A stretch of 64,000 nucleotides of DNA, from positions 24,424,875 to 24,488,874 of the forward strand of contig OZ234495.1 in assembly GCA_965153455.1 (NCBI GenBank), given 5' to 3'. This DNA is from Sphagnum compactum. Its lineage: Eukaryota; Bryophyta; Sphagnopsida; Sphagnales. Numbering within the stretch: the first letter of the stretch is position 1; the number at the start of each line of letters is the position of its first letter. The translations under genes were made by a program, and so were the position numbers. Below the pieces are notes generated by a model, which saw only the letters and a list, made by a program, of their open reading frames with translations, did no database searches and was not told the DNA's origin. Below, in pieces: positions 23,156 to 34,426 of this stretch.

Positions 23156-26015
23156 TCTTTCGCAATCTACATTCACCATAAATATTGACCAAACAAATTC
23201 AAGAACAAAGCCAAAAAAAAGAATGTTAATACCTGATAAATGTGTATATATAGTGTATTTTGCATTTGCACACACAACAAGTCTTCCTATTTGGATTGTG
23301 CTTCAAGCTGATACACAATACAACTAATATAATATTACATAATATACTACTAGTATCAAACACCTTCTAAGAATTCTTTTTCAATTGTTGATGATGGGCA
23401 TAATATTGTTTTGGGTGGTCTTTTGATAATAAAGAAAGGTGTTTGATGTTAATTATGTTTGGTTTCTATTCGCTTGTTATGCATCTTCCATCTTTTAACT
23501 ATGTACATTGGTCTATATATGTTGATTCAATATGGCTTGTTGAGCTACCCATGCACATGGTCTTGCATGGAGCATGGTAGACAAGAACCTAGTAGTGGTG
23601 TTGAAATCAAACACTTGAAATTATCATTAACCGATTCAATTGAATAATTCACCAACCAAATTCAAGTGCATAACCAAATGAAATAATTGAAAACAAATGG
23701 CAAAGATGTATAATCTAATGTATTCTCCATCTTCATTATTCTGGAATTGTTTTGGATGATGTTTCAAACTTTACATTAACCAAGCCATCTTCCATTTCAT
23801 ACTAGTTTAGTTTAGTTTTGGATGTACTCACTTGCAAATCTCATGTATACAAATGAAAACCACAAATGCACAAACTACCCCTACTATGTTGCTTCAACAC
23901 AACTTGTTACTTTATGAACATCATTCCAATTCTATGTTAGGTAATGAATGAAAAATTCCATTTGCCCACAAAACATGACATGTTACAAAATGTAATACAA
24001 GTGCTTACAATGCACCATTTCCTGTTCCCACCCATGGAACATGTCTTCATCATGATAAAATCCATGCAAGTGCAATTGAAGAAAATTTCCAATTATCACC
24101 ACATATTATTTATAATTTGTGGACCTTATAAGGTGATGTGGGAAACCCATCCATATCTTAAAGGAGGAACAAGGGTGGGTGGGAAAATATTTTGTTTTTG
24201 AATTCAATCATGTGAAAGTGATAAATTAGACACTTTGTGATCCTTGTCTACGTAAATGGAAAATAAGGTGCAGTCACAATAACATGTACCATGGCAAGTG
24301 TAACGCTTGCTTGGTATTTTCATGTTTTAGAGTCATAATTTAATTTGATGTTGAAACTGTAAAATTTGTTTATATAGTTGTTTTTAAAAATATATCATGG
24401 AACATGTGAATTAATTTGAAATTAATCCAATGAGTAAAAGATTAACAAAAGCACTCATTAAACACTATAACGTTTGTTTTTAAATAATAAAACTTAAACT
24501 TGTAAATGGATTTGAATTTTTTTTGAAAATAACATTTTTGGCCAAATTTTTAACATAAACTTGAATAAAGATTTGAAGATTTTTTTTAAAAAAAATTTAG
24601 AGATTTTTTGAAGACTTTTTAAAAATTATTTCAAGACTATTCTAGGAATATTCCTTAAAAGGCAATCACAAAAGCAGTAAAAAAGTAGGTGGATGTGGCT
24701 CATGTTATCCCATTTGCACCCAATAGCCATAAAATACACCTTCATATAATAAATTTTAAAATATTATTTATTCCAATGATCAATATGGGCATCATCTTTG
24801 ACTTTATGCTAATGATATTTAAAAATTACATGTTTAATGTCCATTTAAGTAGATTTTTAAAAATTGTGCAAGTAGAGTTTTTTAATTTTTTAGGCATTTG
24901 TTTCATAGAAAGTAGGCTTAACGTAGGAAAAGTATTGGATTTTTCTACTTTCTTGGATATTGCTGCTCTTAAATGTACTTATATGCTTTCAACTTTTACT
25001 TTAAAAGTAATAATATATCAAGCTTTCTAATGTAAAAATATTTTTGAACACATTTTGGCCAATATGTTTCAAAAATAGTTTTAACCTACTTTTATTGTAC
25101 AAATATTTTTCAAGTTTTTTATACAACAAACCATAAACCCACTATTGAGTAACGCGATGGTTTGATAATGATTGAAAATATTTTCATTCTACTTTCTTGC
25201 ATTTATGTGCAAAAATATGACTACATGAACGATAACTATTTTTTGTGTCTAATTGATCGTGCTTTCACCCAATCAACCTTTCACTTATTTTGTTGTTGAA
25301 TTAAAAGCTTGAATGTTGTAGGATGTTGAATATTCTTATTGATGTGCATTTTTATTTGATGAATGGTTTAATTATGGGGCATATCTCCCCTAACCAAAAA
25401 TATTTCCAAGAGGAAATCTTAGTAATTTGCGAAGAGAAAAACTAGCTTCTTCCAACATTGTTACTTCATCTTAAATAAAATTGGTCCCTTCTTGGACATG
25501 CCATATTGTAGGCACAACCCACCTATCCATTGCATAGTTCCTTCTAGTGCTTTTAATGCAATAGTTCAAAACATTTACATCATGACAAAACTAAAAGTTG
25601 TGAGGGTCATAGGATGCACCTCTATAATCACAACATGAACTATAATAACATGGAGCAAAAATATGATGATTTGTTCTCTATGATTAAATTTTGGCCTTGT
25701 GATAATGTTTGGCATTTTTTTGCAAGGTAAAACATTGAGCATTTGACTTAGGGGGAACATTGTTCAATATGCTAAACACCATTATCACCTACATTGTATA
25801 TAGCATTTCTTGACCCTTGCATGTGAAAATTAGGTCACAAGAGGATCAAAACTATCAACCTTTGACACTAAGACTAAAAAATAACATAACTAAGACTATA
25901 TGCTAACACCATTCAACAAACATTCAATGAAAATCAAATTCATTGTAATCTTTGATGTAAAAAGTAGAATGGAGGAGATTTTTTAATTTATTTCTACACA
26001 ATTGAACAAACCTTT
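23156..26015. other. AT-rich noncoding stretch, no gene seen
   Basis: No domain was recognised in any frame. The longest frame (24,689-25,030, plus) is hydrophobic and Phe/Ile-rich without motifs. No tandem repeat is obvious. Confidence 0.5.
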
Positions 26016-27168
26016 GAAAAACAGGTGACCAACTTGTTTTTCACATAATGTGCCTTTTATGTTTGAAAGTTGGTCATTAATATTGAGTGACCAAGTTTTT
26101 TCCTTTCTTTTACATAATGAAATCAACATTCAGTGTTTAAAGGTTGTTCATTCAATGCCAAGTGAATAGTTTTTCAAATTTTAAAATATATTTATTTACT
26201 TTGTGTAGTGGAATCAGCCTTTATTGTGCCTTAAAGGTTTGTCATTTGGCACTACGCAAACAATTTTTTTTATTTCTATTTTTTCACATGATGGAATTAG
26301 CTTTTGGTGCTTAGAGGTTGTTCTTCAGTACCAAATGAACAACTTTGTTTTTGGTAGTGGAATCAACCTTTGGTGCTTGATGGTTGTTCACTCAACATGG
26401 AGTGAACAACTTTTGTTTCAATTTTTTTTAATGCAATGGAGTCAACCTTTGGTGCTTGAAATTTTGAATCAATAACCTTTTTTTTGTGCAATCTAGTGGA
26501 CCTTTGATGCTTGAAGGTTGGTAACTTCACATCAAACAACCAACTATATTTTATTTTGTTATGTGATCAACTAAATTTTTAGTGCCAAAGGTTGGTCACT
26601 TGGCACAAATGTTTTTCCTTTTTTTCATGTGGTCATGGCACTAAATGACCAACCTTCAACATTAAAGGTTCATTGAACCACACGAAAGAAAAAAAGAGGA
26701 TCAAACTCATGATAGTTATTTGGTGCACTTCCTCTTGGTTAGTCAATGTTGAAAGTTCACTAGATGCCTTCAAGAAAGAAAAGGATAGGAAGACGATATG
26801 AGAAATAATTATTTGCACAAAATGTAGAGAGGTAAAGGATAAAACTAACAACCTTCAACACCAAATGACCATATACAAGCACCATCACACCAAAAGACTG
26901 TCTACTAACAGCATCAAACCAAGAGGAAGATAATGAGACCATCCACTATTAGCATTATCGATGTTAAAATTAAAAGAAAAAGGTTTTGACCAATAACCTT
27001 TGGCACTAAACTACATAGCTAGAGAGGAAGAGGATATGACTAGTAACCCACAGCATTGATAGACTAAAAGGAAAAGGGTCGAGACCATTGACCTTCAACA
27101 TCAAGTGACCATCTACAAACACCATTTGATTAAAAGGAAGAAGATCAAAATGGTCACTTGGTGTCGAA
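26016..27168. repeat. Dyad-rich minisatellite with an orientation switch
   Basis: About eight diverged units of roughly 65-85 bp run from 26,016 to 26,635. Each has the order AATCAACCTTTGGTGCTTGA, GGTTG(T/G)TCACT, a short spacer, AGTGA(A/C)CAACT and a T-rich linker. The two arms pair, as in TTGTTCACT/AGTGAACAA near 26,384-26,412. From about 26,640 the same words appear mainly in reverse complement (GACCAACCTTCAAC, TCAACACCAAATGACCA, CAACATCAAGTGACCA) until 27,168. So there are small dyads within units and a larger inverted arrangement. Frames through it are repeat translations. Confidence 0.75.
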
Positions 27169-27169
27169 A

Positions 27170-27520
27170 CACTAGTAGAAAAACATGGTTTTTCAAGTTG
27201 TCTAAGTTAATTGCTTGGTCTATTTTTACTAATGAAATGCCCAATTTGACCATAAATTCACCATATGAATGGACATTGTAGTTATTGACTAATCAATTTG
27301 ATTAATGATGATCCATTTAATTGTCTATGAAACAAAACATCAGTCAATTTGAACAAAAAATGATATCCTTGGTCAAAATGGCCAATGGGTTTTAACTAAA
27401 TGGAACACTTGGTCAAGTTGGACAAATTTTTTAAAACATATATCCTTGGTCAAGATAGCCAATGGGTTTCTAGTCAAATAAGACATCTTGTCAAGTTGAA
27501 TAAACAAAAATGACATCCTA
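27170..27520 (+). mobile_element. CACTA-like terminus with subterminal repeats
   Basis: CACTAGTAGAAAAACATGG at 27,170 resembles the terminal inverted repeat known for plant CACTA elements. The next 350 bp repeat CTTGGTCAA/TTGACCA-type words several times. A 77-bp direct repeat starts at TATCCTTGGTC (27,364 and 27,441). Short motif repeats just inside the end are typical of CACTA elements. No matching right end was identified with confidence, so this may be an orphan terminus. Confidence 0.45.
27364..27518. repeat. 77-bp tandem duplication (2 copies)
   Basis: Two adjacent copies start TATCCTTGGTCAA and share GCCAATGGGTTT, then a (C/T)TTGTCAAGTTG- or CTTGGTCAAGTTG-containing end. They are diverged at several sites. 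Confidence 0.8.
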
Positions 27521-27840
27521 CCTACCTACCTATGTACCATGTAGGTATGGTGTGTAAATAGGTACTTATATGGTAATTAGGTAAGTAATAAATATGTATT
27601 TACCTTAGGTAGGTAGGTTATGATACCTACCTACTATGGTATTTAGGTACCTACTTAACTATCTACTATGATACCTACTTACCTATAGCTATTTTAGGTA
27701 CCATATTAAATACCTAGGTCATTTTAAACTAGCTACTATGGTTGGTAGGTAGGTGGGTGGGTAGGTGGGTAAGCTAGGTTAAGGTTTGGTTGGTAGGTAG
27801 TTAGATGGCCAATACGCCTCCTACCTACCAAGTTACCTAT
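27512..27840. repeat. TAGG/CCTA tetranucleotide array with dyads
   Basis: The stretch alternates blocks of CCTACCTACC and GGTAGGTAGG, with TAGGTACCTA-type palindromes between them, so both strands carry the same repeat. The last part is (GGTA/GGTG)n near 27,740-27,770. It is related to clusters at 5.8, 28.05, 35.3-35.7 and 37.7-37.9 kb. Confidence 0.85.
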
Positions 27841-27944
27841 TTAATTATTTATTAATTTGCATTTTATTTACTTTACACGAATCTACTATATACAATGTAA
27901 CATGTCAAATAAAAAAATTGACAGTTGTTAACATTTTATGAAGT

Positions 27945-28030
27945 TGTAATCCATTGGTAAAGATTTGGTTTATCAAAGAGGTGAGGGGTTAAATTTTTAA
28001 TACTTGCAACTTATGTTCATGTTTAGGGGG
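27945..28030 (+). repeat. Weak SINE-like segment
   Basis: TCCATTGGTAAAGATTTGG, then GTGAGGGGTTAAATTTTT about 30 bp later, resembles tRNA A- and B-box spacing. The B box is degenerate (GGTTAAATT). It may be chance. Confidence 0.25.
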
Positions 28031-28095
28031 CTAGGCTAATTAGTAGGTTAAGTTCAGTAGCTAGGCTAAGCTACCGCCTAGCTACCTACCTTTTT
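28030..28095. repeat. Short CTAGGCTA/GCTACC cluster
   Basis: GGCTAGGCTAATTAGTAGG and AGCTAGGCTAAGCTACCGCC are further members of the TAGG/CCTA repeat type, next to the 3' end of the large coding relic. Confidence 0.6.
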
Positions 28096-28143
28096 TGACC
28101 TATTTATCATTGTAATTCTATTCTTGAAAATGAAAATGAAAAT

Positions 28144-31100
28144 TTAAAAAAAAAATTCAAAATGTGCTTGAACCACATGTAGATTGGGTCCTTTTGTTGT
28201 GCAATGCCAATTGATTGACATCATTATTTCCTTCAATATATCCTTGAATGCACAGCTATCGAATAGATTTCCTAGCCTATGTGCCCATAACCTTATCTGC
28301 ATGGGGTCCTCCTTCATTCTCTTTTTAATGGTGTCTGGTATAGGATCTCCTATAGCCATAACAAAAGTGGGCTTGTGGTTAACTACTGTCATATGCTTCA
28401 GATAATATTTGTTGTACACCACTTCCAGTTTGTAATAATACTGCAATGCATATGCACCTAGACAACTCGTGAGATGCTTTAACATTCCATAACCACAGTT
28501 GTCATTGAAAATGATATTTCCACACAAAATATTGTATGCCAAATACTCACAAAATTCCTTGTCTTGTATCTTCCACGTATGTTCAAAATCCCCAATCAGG
28601 ATTCGGGCATTGAGCATGGGTGGAGCAAATCCTATCAAAAGGCATGTCTACAGGTAATAAATGAAGTAATACCCTTCTAGACGAAGAATAATCCGCAGGG
28701 TATACTCCAACTCCTTCGAAATATGCAATATATCACTCAAACTATATGGTTTCAGCCCAACAACCTCTACATCAAATGTTGGAGGAACAATTCTTGTTTG
28801 CTCATTGCAAATAAGAAGGCATATACAACTTCGATAATGATCCATCATGGGAGAATGTTGTCATGGTGGAGAATCATCAAGTGGCTGTTATGAATTCTTA
28901 TTCCTTCCTACACTGTCACCATTGTTGTGGCCTTTTTCCCCACTTTTACCACCTTCCGCTTGCTTCTTCCTTTGAATATGTTCTGCAAGTTGAGTAATTA
29001 AGATTTCATGTACTACATCTTGATTTTCCTCCTTTCCATCTGTCTTTGTTCCTTCATATTCCTCTTGTTCTCGTAAACTCTCATGTGTTCCATTAAGTTC
29101 CACTACCATGTCTTACTCCCTTTGGTAGTATAACTGCACCATTGTTAGCCGAGTTTCAGTAAGAATTGCTAAGAGTTCCTAATTCTCAAGCAATTAATCA
29201 TAGAGGACTATCATAGTTGATTGTTTCAGTGTTAATGCCTTCCACTTAGTCATTTTAGCATGATGTTTATCCTCCGTTTCTCTTCATTCAGCTACTTCTT
29301 TCTTTTTTATGACTACAAATTCAATTTGTTTCTCCAAATCAAGTATTTTCTCTAGAAATTTTTTTTCACGTGTTTCACTAGATTTTAAAATGTTTTGCTT
29401 TTGTTTTTTGAGTAATTGCACCTCCACTTCAAAGCTTAGAGATTTGGCATGCCAACCCTCTTTTTCAATTTGCACTTTGAAAAACTTATGTTTCGTTCCC
29501 TCAAACACTCTGTGACCAACTCCATTTCCTCCTTGTGCTTAACTAATGCTATAATCAACACTTCTTCATGCCAAATTGTTGCATTCTTCATCACTTCCAC
29601 CACTCAAGTGAATGTACCATCTACAATTGCAAAATTCTACTACCAAATCGTCAAAGCTTCTATTGTTTCCTTTTCCTCCAATTGGGCCTTCTCCAACTTT
29701 AATTAAGTTTCATGAAATTATTGATCCAACTACCTCTAAATAATCATAAGACTTGCATTATTCTTTTCCCATTCCTGCTTGTGGGCTTCAAACTCAAGGG
29801 GATCAATGCAATGTTTAGCACACTCTCGCTCAAATAGTAGTATACCATGTAAACGTTCCAATTCCAACGAGAAGTATTGAATTCTTCTCCCATAGGACGA
29901 TTCACATCCCTCATCTTCTTGGCTTATGCATGAACCAGTTCCAGTAGTTGTGTTTCCATGGAATCCTCATGCTCTGAGAATACTCCATTTCAGCTTCCTC
30001 ACTGTAAAATCCAAGTGCAGAAAGAGAACCATATTCACCATCACCAAGTTGAGTAAAGTCTATCTTGGCTTCACCAACAAGCTCCATACTCCTAATTTTG
30101 CCAATCTACAGTATCCATTTGTTCATTGGTGATGACACCTACTGATACCGATTGGGTTACAACCATTTCTTTCAAATTTGGTTGGACTTCATTTGGGTCG
30201 CTTGCCGAAATCGGTTAAACATCCTTGATTCTGAACTCGTTTGCATTTGCATCGGTTGCCTCCCATGATGTGTCCATTAGTGTACAATACATGTACCAAA
30301 TTAGTGCCCTTAATTTCCTCATTGAATTGTTGATCTTGCAAATTGGATTGGAAGGTATCCATGTTTTACATCTATTTATTTTCTTGCCCATCATTTTTTT
30401 AAATGCCTCCCTTTTGCGTTGCTTAATTCTATTATTGGATATGTTTGCTTCCACACAACTTCCTCTTCTTCAGGTGGGAATTCCTCTTGTGATGACATTA
30501 TAATCAAGTTCATGCTTATTGATGGAATTGATGGCACTCAAAGTGTCCTCTTCCTTGTCTTCTTTGGGTGTTGAAGATGGGCGATTAGTTTCTCCTCGTC
30601 TTCCTCCATGTATTATAATGCAGTAATACCTTGTCACTAGAGTAAGAGCAAGTCCAACTAAATTATTCCATGTTTTTATTGCCTTCATTTAAACTACAAT
30701 CATCTTCTTATGTAATCACACTTTAAACCGTTCAGCCCAAATGATCGTGCCTATGTCAGTAGCACTTACGATAAACAATAGAGTTCTAGAGATGTAATGA
30801 TTACCTTGTCGAAATTGTGCAACGTCCACCATGCTGTTAATTGCATTTGCATCCCAAAAGCATGGACCTTCGCAAAAATATATCATGAATCTTGCTTGTA
30901 ATGTTCAATCTTCCCCCCTTGAAAATACTCCGACCACTTTTAATTGTACGCTTCTTTTACAAGTACAACAATTCCTTTCGTTGGTAGCTTGAAAACCTTG
31001 TTGATGGTAGCATAGTCCAAAGATATATGCTTCCCATGCATAACGCTTCCCACATTGGAAACCTAGAAGCCATAGATGATTTCCTTGACGACATGTAGGT

Positions 31101-32111
31101 CAATTGTGTGCCAATTGAATTAGCAAAAATCATCAAATTTTGCTCCAACCATCTAGGCATGCTTTTAATTCTTGGTCGCCTAAATTGTAATATACAAGCA
31201 TGCTAGAAAATGAATTTGATCCTACAACATGGGTTGAATTTCCACATCTATATCCTTTGTCTTAGACTTCATCCTCTTGGCTTTAGAAGTTGACCCAACT
31301 TCTTTGTGCTTCAGCGATGGTGAAGCACAAACTTGTCTTGGGACCAGAAGTCGACCCAACTTTGTGCTTCACCATTGCTAACACCAAAGGCTACTCTTTG
31401 TAATAGTTGAACTCCATGTTCCATAATACAACAATTGTTCTCACAGTAGGTGGACATACTAGCTACTTAATCACTCTTACAAAAAAATAGTCAAGATCCA
31501 AATGATGTATCAATTCTTCAATTCCTACTTTCTCTTCTATTGTTCTTTTTGCAAGGTTTCCGCTTTGCTTTGTGTGCCAATATCTCCAGACTCTTGGGAA
31601 ACTATTCCAACTCTTCATTAATATATTATTTATCTACAGTTGTGAACATTCGAAAGTCTATAGGTTGCAAAATTTTCTTAATATGTTTTAATTTTTCCCA
31701 ACGATCTATACATTCAAATGAGGGTGAGAAAAAGAAATATTATGTTCAAGATCTAAACTACTAGGTGTTTCTTGCTTAATCTCCCATTCTAACTTTGAAT
31801 CTGAAGGCAACCAAAGCTTTTCTCACAAAGAGGTGTACACTAATTGTTTTCTTCCACTTTTTGCACACGTGTTCCTTCCTGCATTCTAAATGGATTTTGA
31901 GGAACTTCGATGTTAATTCTCTTCTTACTTTCTATGATACTACAAATAATCACTTTAAATTTTTCTTCCATTTTACTTTTGTTGCACATTCGTTCCATTC
32001 GTTCGAACAATTTGTTTTGTTTGGCAATAACTTCCTAAATTGCCAGAATGTCATTGTATACACATTAATTTGTTCTTTTCTTGATGTATTAAGTATAATG
32101 ATGGTGGCCAT
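28144..32111 (-). pseudogene. ~4 kb degenerate gene relic, unrecognised protein
   Basis: Long minus-strand stretches read as genuine protein in a consistent 5'-to-3' order, broken by stops and frameshifts. The apparent start is ATG at 32,111 (MATIIILNTSRKEQINVYTM). Next come KFLKIHLECRKEHVCKKWKK near 31.87 kb and an acidic stretch (IEEKVGIEELIHHLDLDYFF) near 31.5 kb. A basic region (KHKEVGSTSKAKRMKSK) lies near 31.3 kb. A block GSVMHGKHISLDYATINKVF...PTKG at about 31.0 kb is followed by YFQGGKIEHYKQDS and FAKVHAFGMQMQLTAWWTLH. A clear Lys/Glu coiled coil is at 29,284-29,508, and a hydrophilic Gln/Gly/Lys linker at 28.9-29.1 kb. The C-terminal part stays open for 164 codons (28,144-28,638). 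The HISLDY.TINKVF.LP block recalls plant transposon-associated proteins, but that is a tentative impression. I cannot name the family. It begins about 40 bp inside an LTR-like segment. Confidence 0.7.
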
Positions 32112-32129
32112 TATGGCTTGCTAAGTATA

Positions 32130-33061
32130 ATCAACTACGTATTTGATATTTGCTTTGCGACTGTGTCATAATGAACAATCGTAGTTGTTGCAACCTTAGC
32201 CTTGGGCTCACGACCAAAGCAAGGGGTTGCAAAGGTGCGGGCCAAGAGTGAAGCCCAGGAGTCACATTTCATGTTCTCGAGAGTGTAAGAATGAGCTCTC
32301 GCTTTGGGAATTGGAGTCCCGATGGACTCCCAAATTTTCAAAGGGCGATTACAGGGGTCAAAACTCATTGGATTGAAAAATTCCTTATATCATTGGAAAT
32401 TTCTTGGAACGTAGATTTTTAAAATGGGCTTTTATGACCCATTTGGGTACTTACATAAATTATGGCCAATAGAAGGGCCTTGAGTCAAATTGACAATTTG
32501 ATTTCCGATCACTAAAAGTCAAAAATCGCCCTGATTTACTTGCGTGCACGTGGCATGCCACATACCATTGAAAGCTCTCGACAAGGGCTACAACTTTGTT
32601 TTAGACCTCACCTTAATTGATGGCCTGCACAAGAAATTATGGGCCTCCAAAGTCGCAAGAGTCCCAATTTAGGGAATTTCGATCCCAACTTGGGAGTCCC
32701 GGGACAAAACGACATTTGGGTGTAGGCCCTGTGGCCAGGCACATAAAATATTATAAAGGGGAAGGTGGTGGCTTCCCCCAAGTCTAGGCCATGGTGAGTC
32801 TTGTGAGTTCGTGTTTGCCTGTGGCTTGTCCGTGCACCGAAAATGCTCCAACTATGCACTAACCAACTTGTTGTTTGGTTTGTGCAGGTCAGTGTGAATA
32901 ATTGACCCACTTGTCACTCGTCCTAATCCCCATCTCGGAACTCCAGCACGCCCTTCTACCCCCGAAATGTTGTGAGCTAGGGAGCATACCCCAACTTTTT
33001 ATCCTTCCGTTGTTTTCACCTTTAGACTTGCAATTGAATCTATCAACGAGTTTGGGGTGCA
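32130..33061 (-). mobile_element. LTR-like segment (possible 3' LTR of the adjacent Ty3/gypsy relic)
   Basis: This ~0.9 kb block is richer in GC than its flanks. On the minus strand it starts TGCACCCCAAACTCG at 33,061. A TATA-like word (TATAATATTTTAT, around 32,743-32,757) lies in its middle. A purine-rich GAAGGAAAAAA (33,075-33,085) sits just before its start, as a polypurine tract would. The Ty3/gypsy integrase relic ends about 0.6 kb upstream on the same strand, the expected place for a 3' LTR. A diverged copy lies at 41.6-41.9 kb. The far end is not fixed; it could also be the 5' LTR of an element carrying the 28.1-32.1 kb relic, though I see no primer binding site. Confidence 0.5.
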
Positions 33062-33074
33062 TCAATAGTGTTTT

Positions 33075-33085
33075 TTCCTTCATTA
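33075..33085 (-). other. Polypurine-tract-like run
   Basis: On the minus strand the run GAAGGAAAAAA lies about 13 bp before the proposed LTR start. Placement fits plus-strand priming of an LTR retrotransposon. The run is short and could be chance. Confidence 0.35.
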
Positions 33086-33484
33086 TTAGTCCTAATCCAC
33101 TTTTAAAATACTTTTATAAATAACTTACCGTAATTTTTAGGGTGACATTAAAAAATATAATTTTATGGTGACATCTTATTCTTCCAATGGAAATTCAAAC
33201 CTTCATAGAATTTTGCCAATTGTTTCCATTTGTCACCAAAAATTGGATCTTCACTGAATTGTTTTGGTGGACAATTTTTCATATTCTTGGTAAATGTTAT
33301 AATTACGGCAATTATAACAATTAGTTTTATAGGTTTTCAATTAACTTTCAATTTGACAATGCCATGTTCTTCATTACTTAGCGTGTTCAATTGGGCAGTA
33401 TTATTACCAAAGGTTTTTTTACTCGAAATGGACCAATCCAAGGAAAAGAAATTTGCCCTCCTTAATCTGTGGATTTTTGGAAGC

Positions 33485-33616
33485 CACTACAACAAAAAAT
33501 GTCCATGTACGCCAAATGATTTCACTGGATTTTGAGTGAATTCACTGGTTGTAGTGAACGGGAACCAGTGAAGAAGTAGGGAATTCATTGGTCTAGTGAA
33601 CGGGGACTAATGAACT
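33485..33616 (+). mobile_element. CACTA-like terminus with 42-bp subterminal repeat
   Basis: CACTACAACAAAAAATGTCC begins at 33,485 and matches the style of plant CACTA termini. It is followed by TTCACTGG words in both orientations and two copies, 42 bp apart, of TAGTGAACGGG(A/G)AC(C/T)A(G/A)TGAA starting at about 33,553 and 33,595. GTAGTG at 33,551-33,556 could be a nearby inverted end of a tiny element. No full partner end was found. It lies between the LTR-like segment and the integrase relic, so it may be a later insertion. Confidence 0.45.
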
Positions 33617-33699
33617 GCACCCACATTTAATAATAGTGAAATCCCCATCTTCAAATATTTTGAAGTGTTTTTCATCATCTCTTTGATGTTTTCGAACTA

Positions 33700-34290
33700 T
33701 ATGAATTTAATTAATATTTTCTCCTGTCATGATTCGCTTTTCATTGAGTAGAATTAAGTCTTCCATTTGAATTAGTAATGCATTCATCCAACTACTATGT
33801 TTCTCAACGAGTGTTCAGTTGGTTGGAACTATAAATTCGGTAGGTAATAATGGCATTAACCTATATACTAGTTCGTATGGAGTGTGTTGTGTAAAGACCT
33901 TATATGCAATTCAATAGGCCATAATGTGGTAGGTAACATTGCATCCTAATCATTTTAGTTAACATTTACTAACTTAGTCAATATTTGCTTTAAGGTTTTA
34001 TTGGTTGATTATGCCTGACCGTTTCCTTTAGGATAGTAAGTGGTGGATTTGTGATGTGTAATCATAATTTCTTGCACCAATAATTCAATAAAGTTGTTTA
34101 TGAAATGGTTTCTTTGATCACTAACCAAATTTGTAAGGCAGCCAAACCAGATATATTTTTTATCATTATATCTACAGATTCATCAAGGATTAATGTTTCT
34201 CTAGGTTCATGTTGATAATACCAGAAAGGATAATTAATATTTTCATCAAGTTACGCCATTCCCACATATATTTCGGGTAGGAATTTTAAT
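33700..34290 (-). pseudogene. Ty3/gypsy integrase core relic
   Basis: The minus strand reads WFGCLTNLVSDQRNHFINN, then HHKSTTYYPKGNGQA, a stop, STNKTLKQILTKLV, a degenerate AMLPTTLWPIELHIR, and finally TPYELVYRLMPLLPTEF. This is the second half of a Ty3/gypsy integrase: the second catalytic Asp (in SDQ) is kept. The codon that should be the catalytic Glu (GQA-E-STN) is a TAA stop at 34,009-34,011. Further stops and at least one frameshift follow. The upstream part, EIYVGMA...LDENINYPF near 34,230-34,290, looks like the linker that normally precedes reverse transcriptase. So most of pol was deleted and the protease part joined to the integrase part. Confidence 0.88.
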
Positions 34291-34426
34291 TCTTCTAGAC
34301 TTATTTCTCCAACATGCCACAACTTTGGTACAACATGGTATAAGTGTTCCTCATTTCAATCCATTAATCCTCCTTCCTAATCATAATTGTCATCTAGATT
34401 GCAAGGTCTTTGGGAAAGGTGTATCA

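Noticed and set aside
24689-25030. 113-codon plus-strand ORF as a membrane protein
   Set aside because: Hydrophobic residues come from T-rich sequence; there is no start context, motif or repeat support.
26016-27168. CRISPR-like array
   Set aside because: Units are diverged, spacers are not distinct, and the DNA is plant nuclear.
31795-32124. 109-codon plus-strand ORF
   Set aside because: It is the antisense shadow of the minus-strand relic, whose reading is more protein-like.
32743-32757. TATA box of a host gene on the plus strand
   Set aside because: The word is nearly palindromic and sits in an LTR-like repeat; no plus-strand gene follows.
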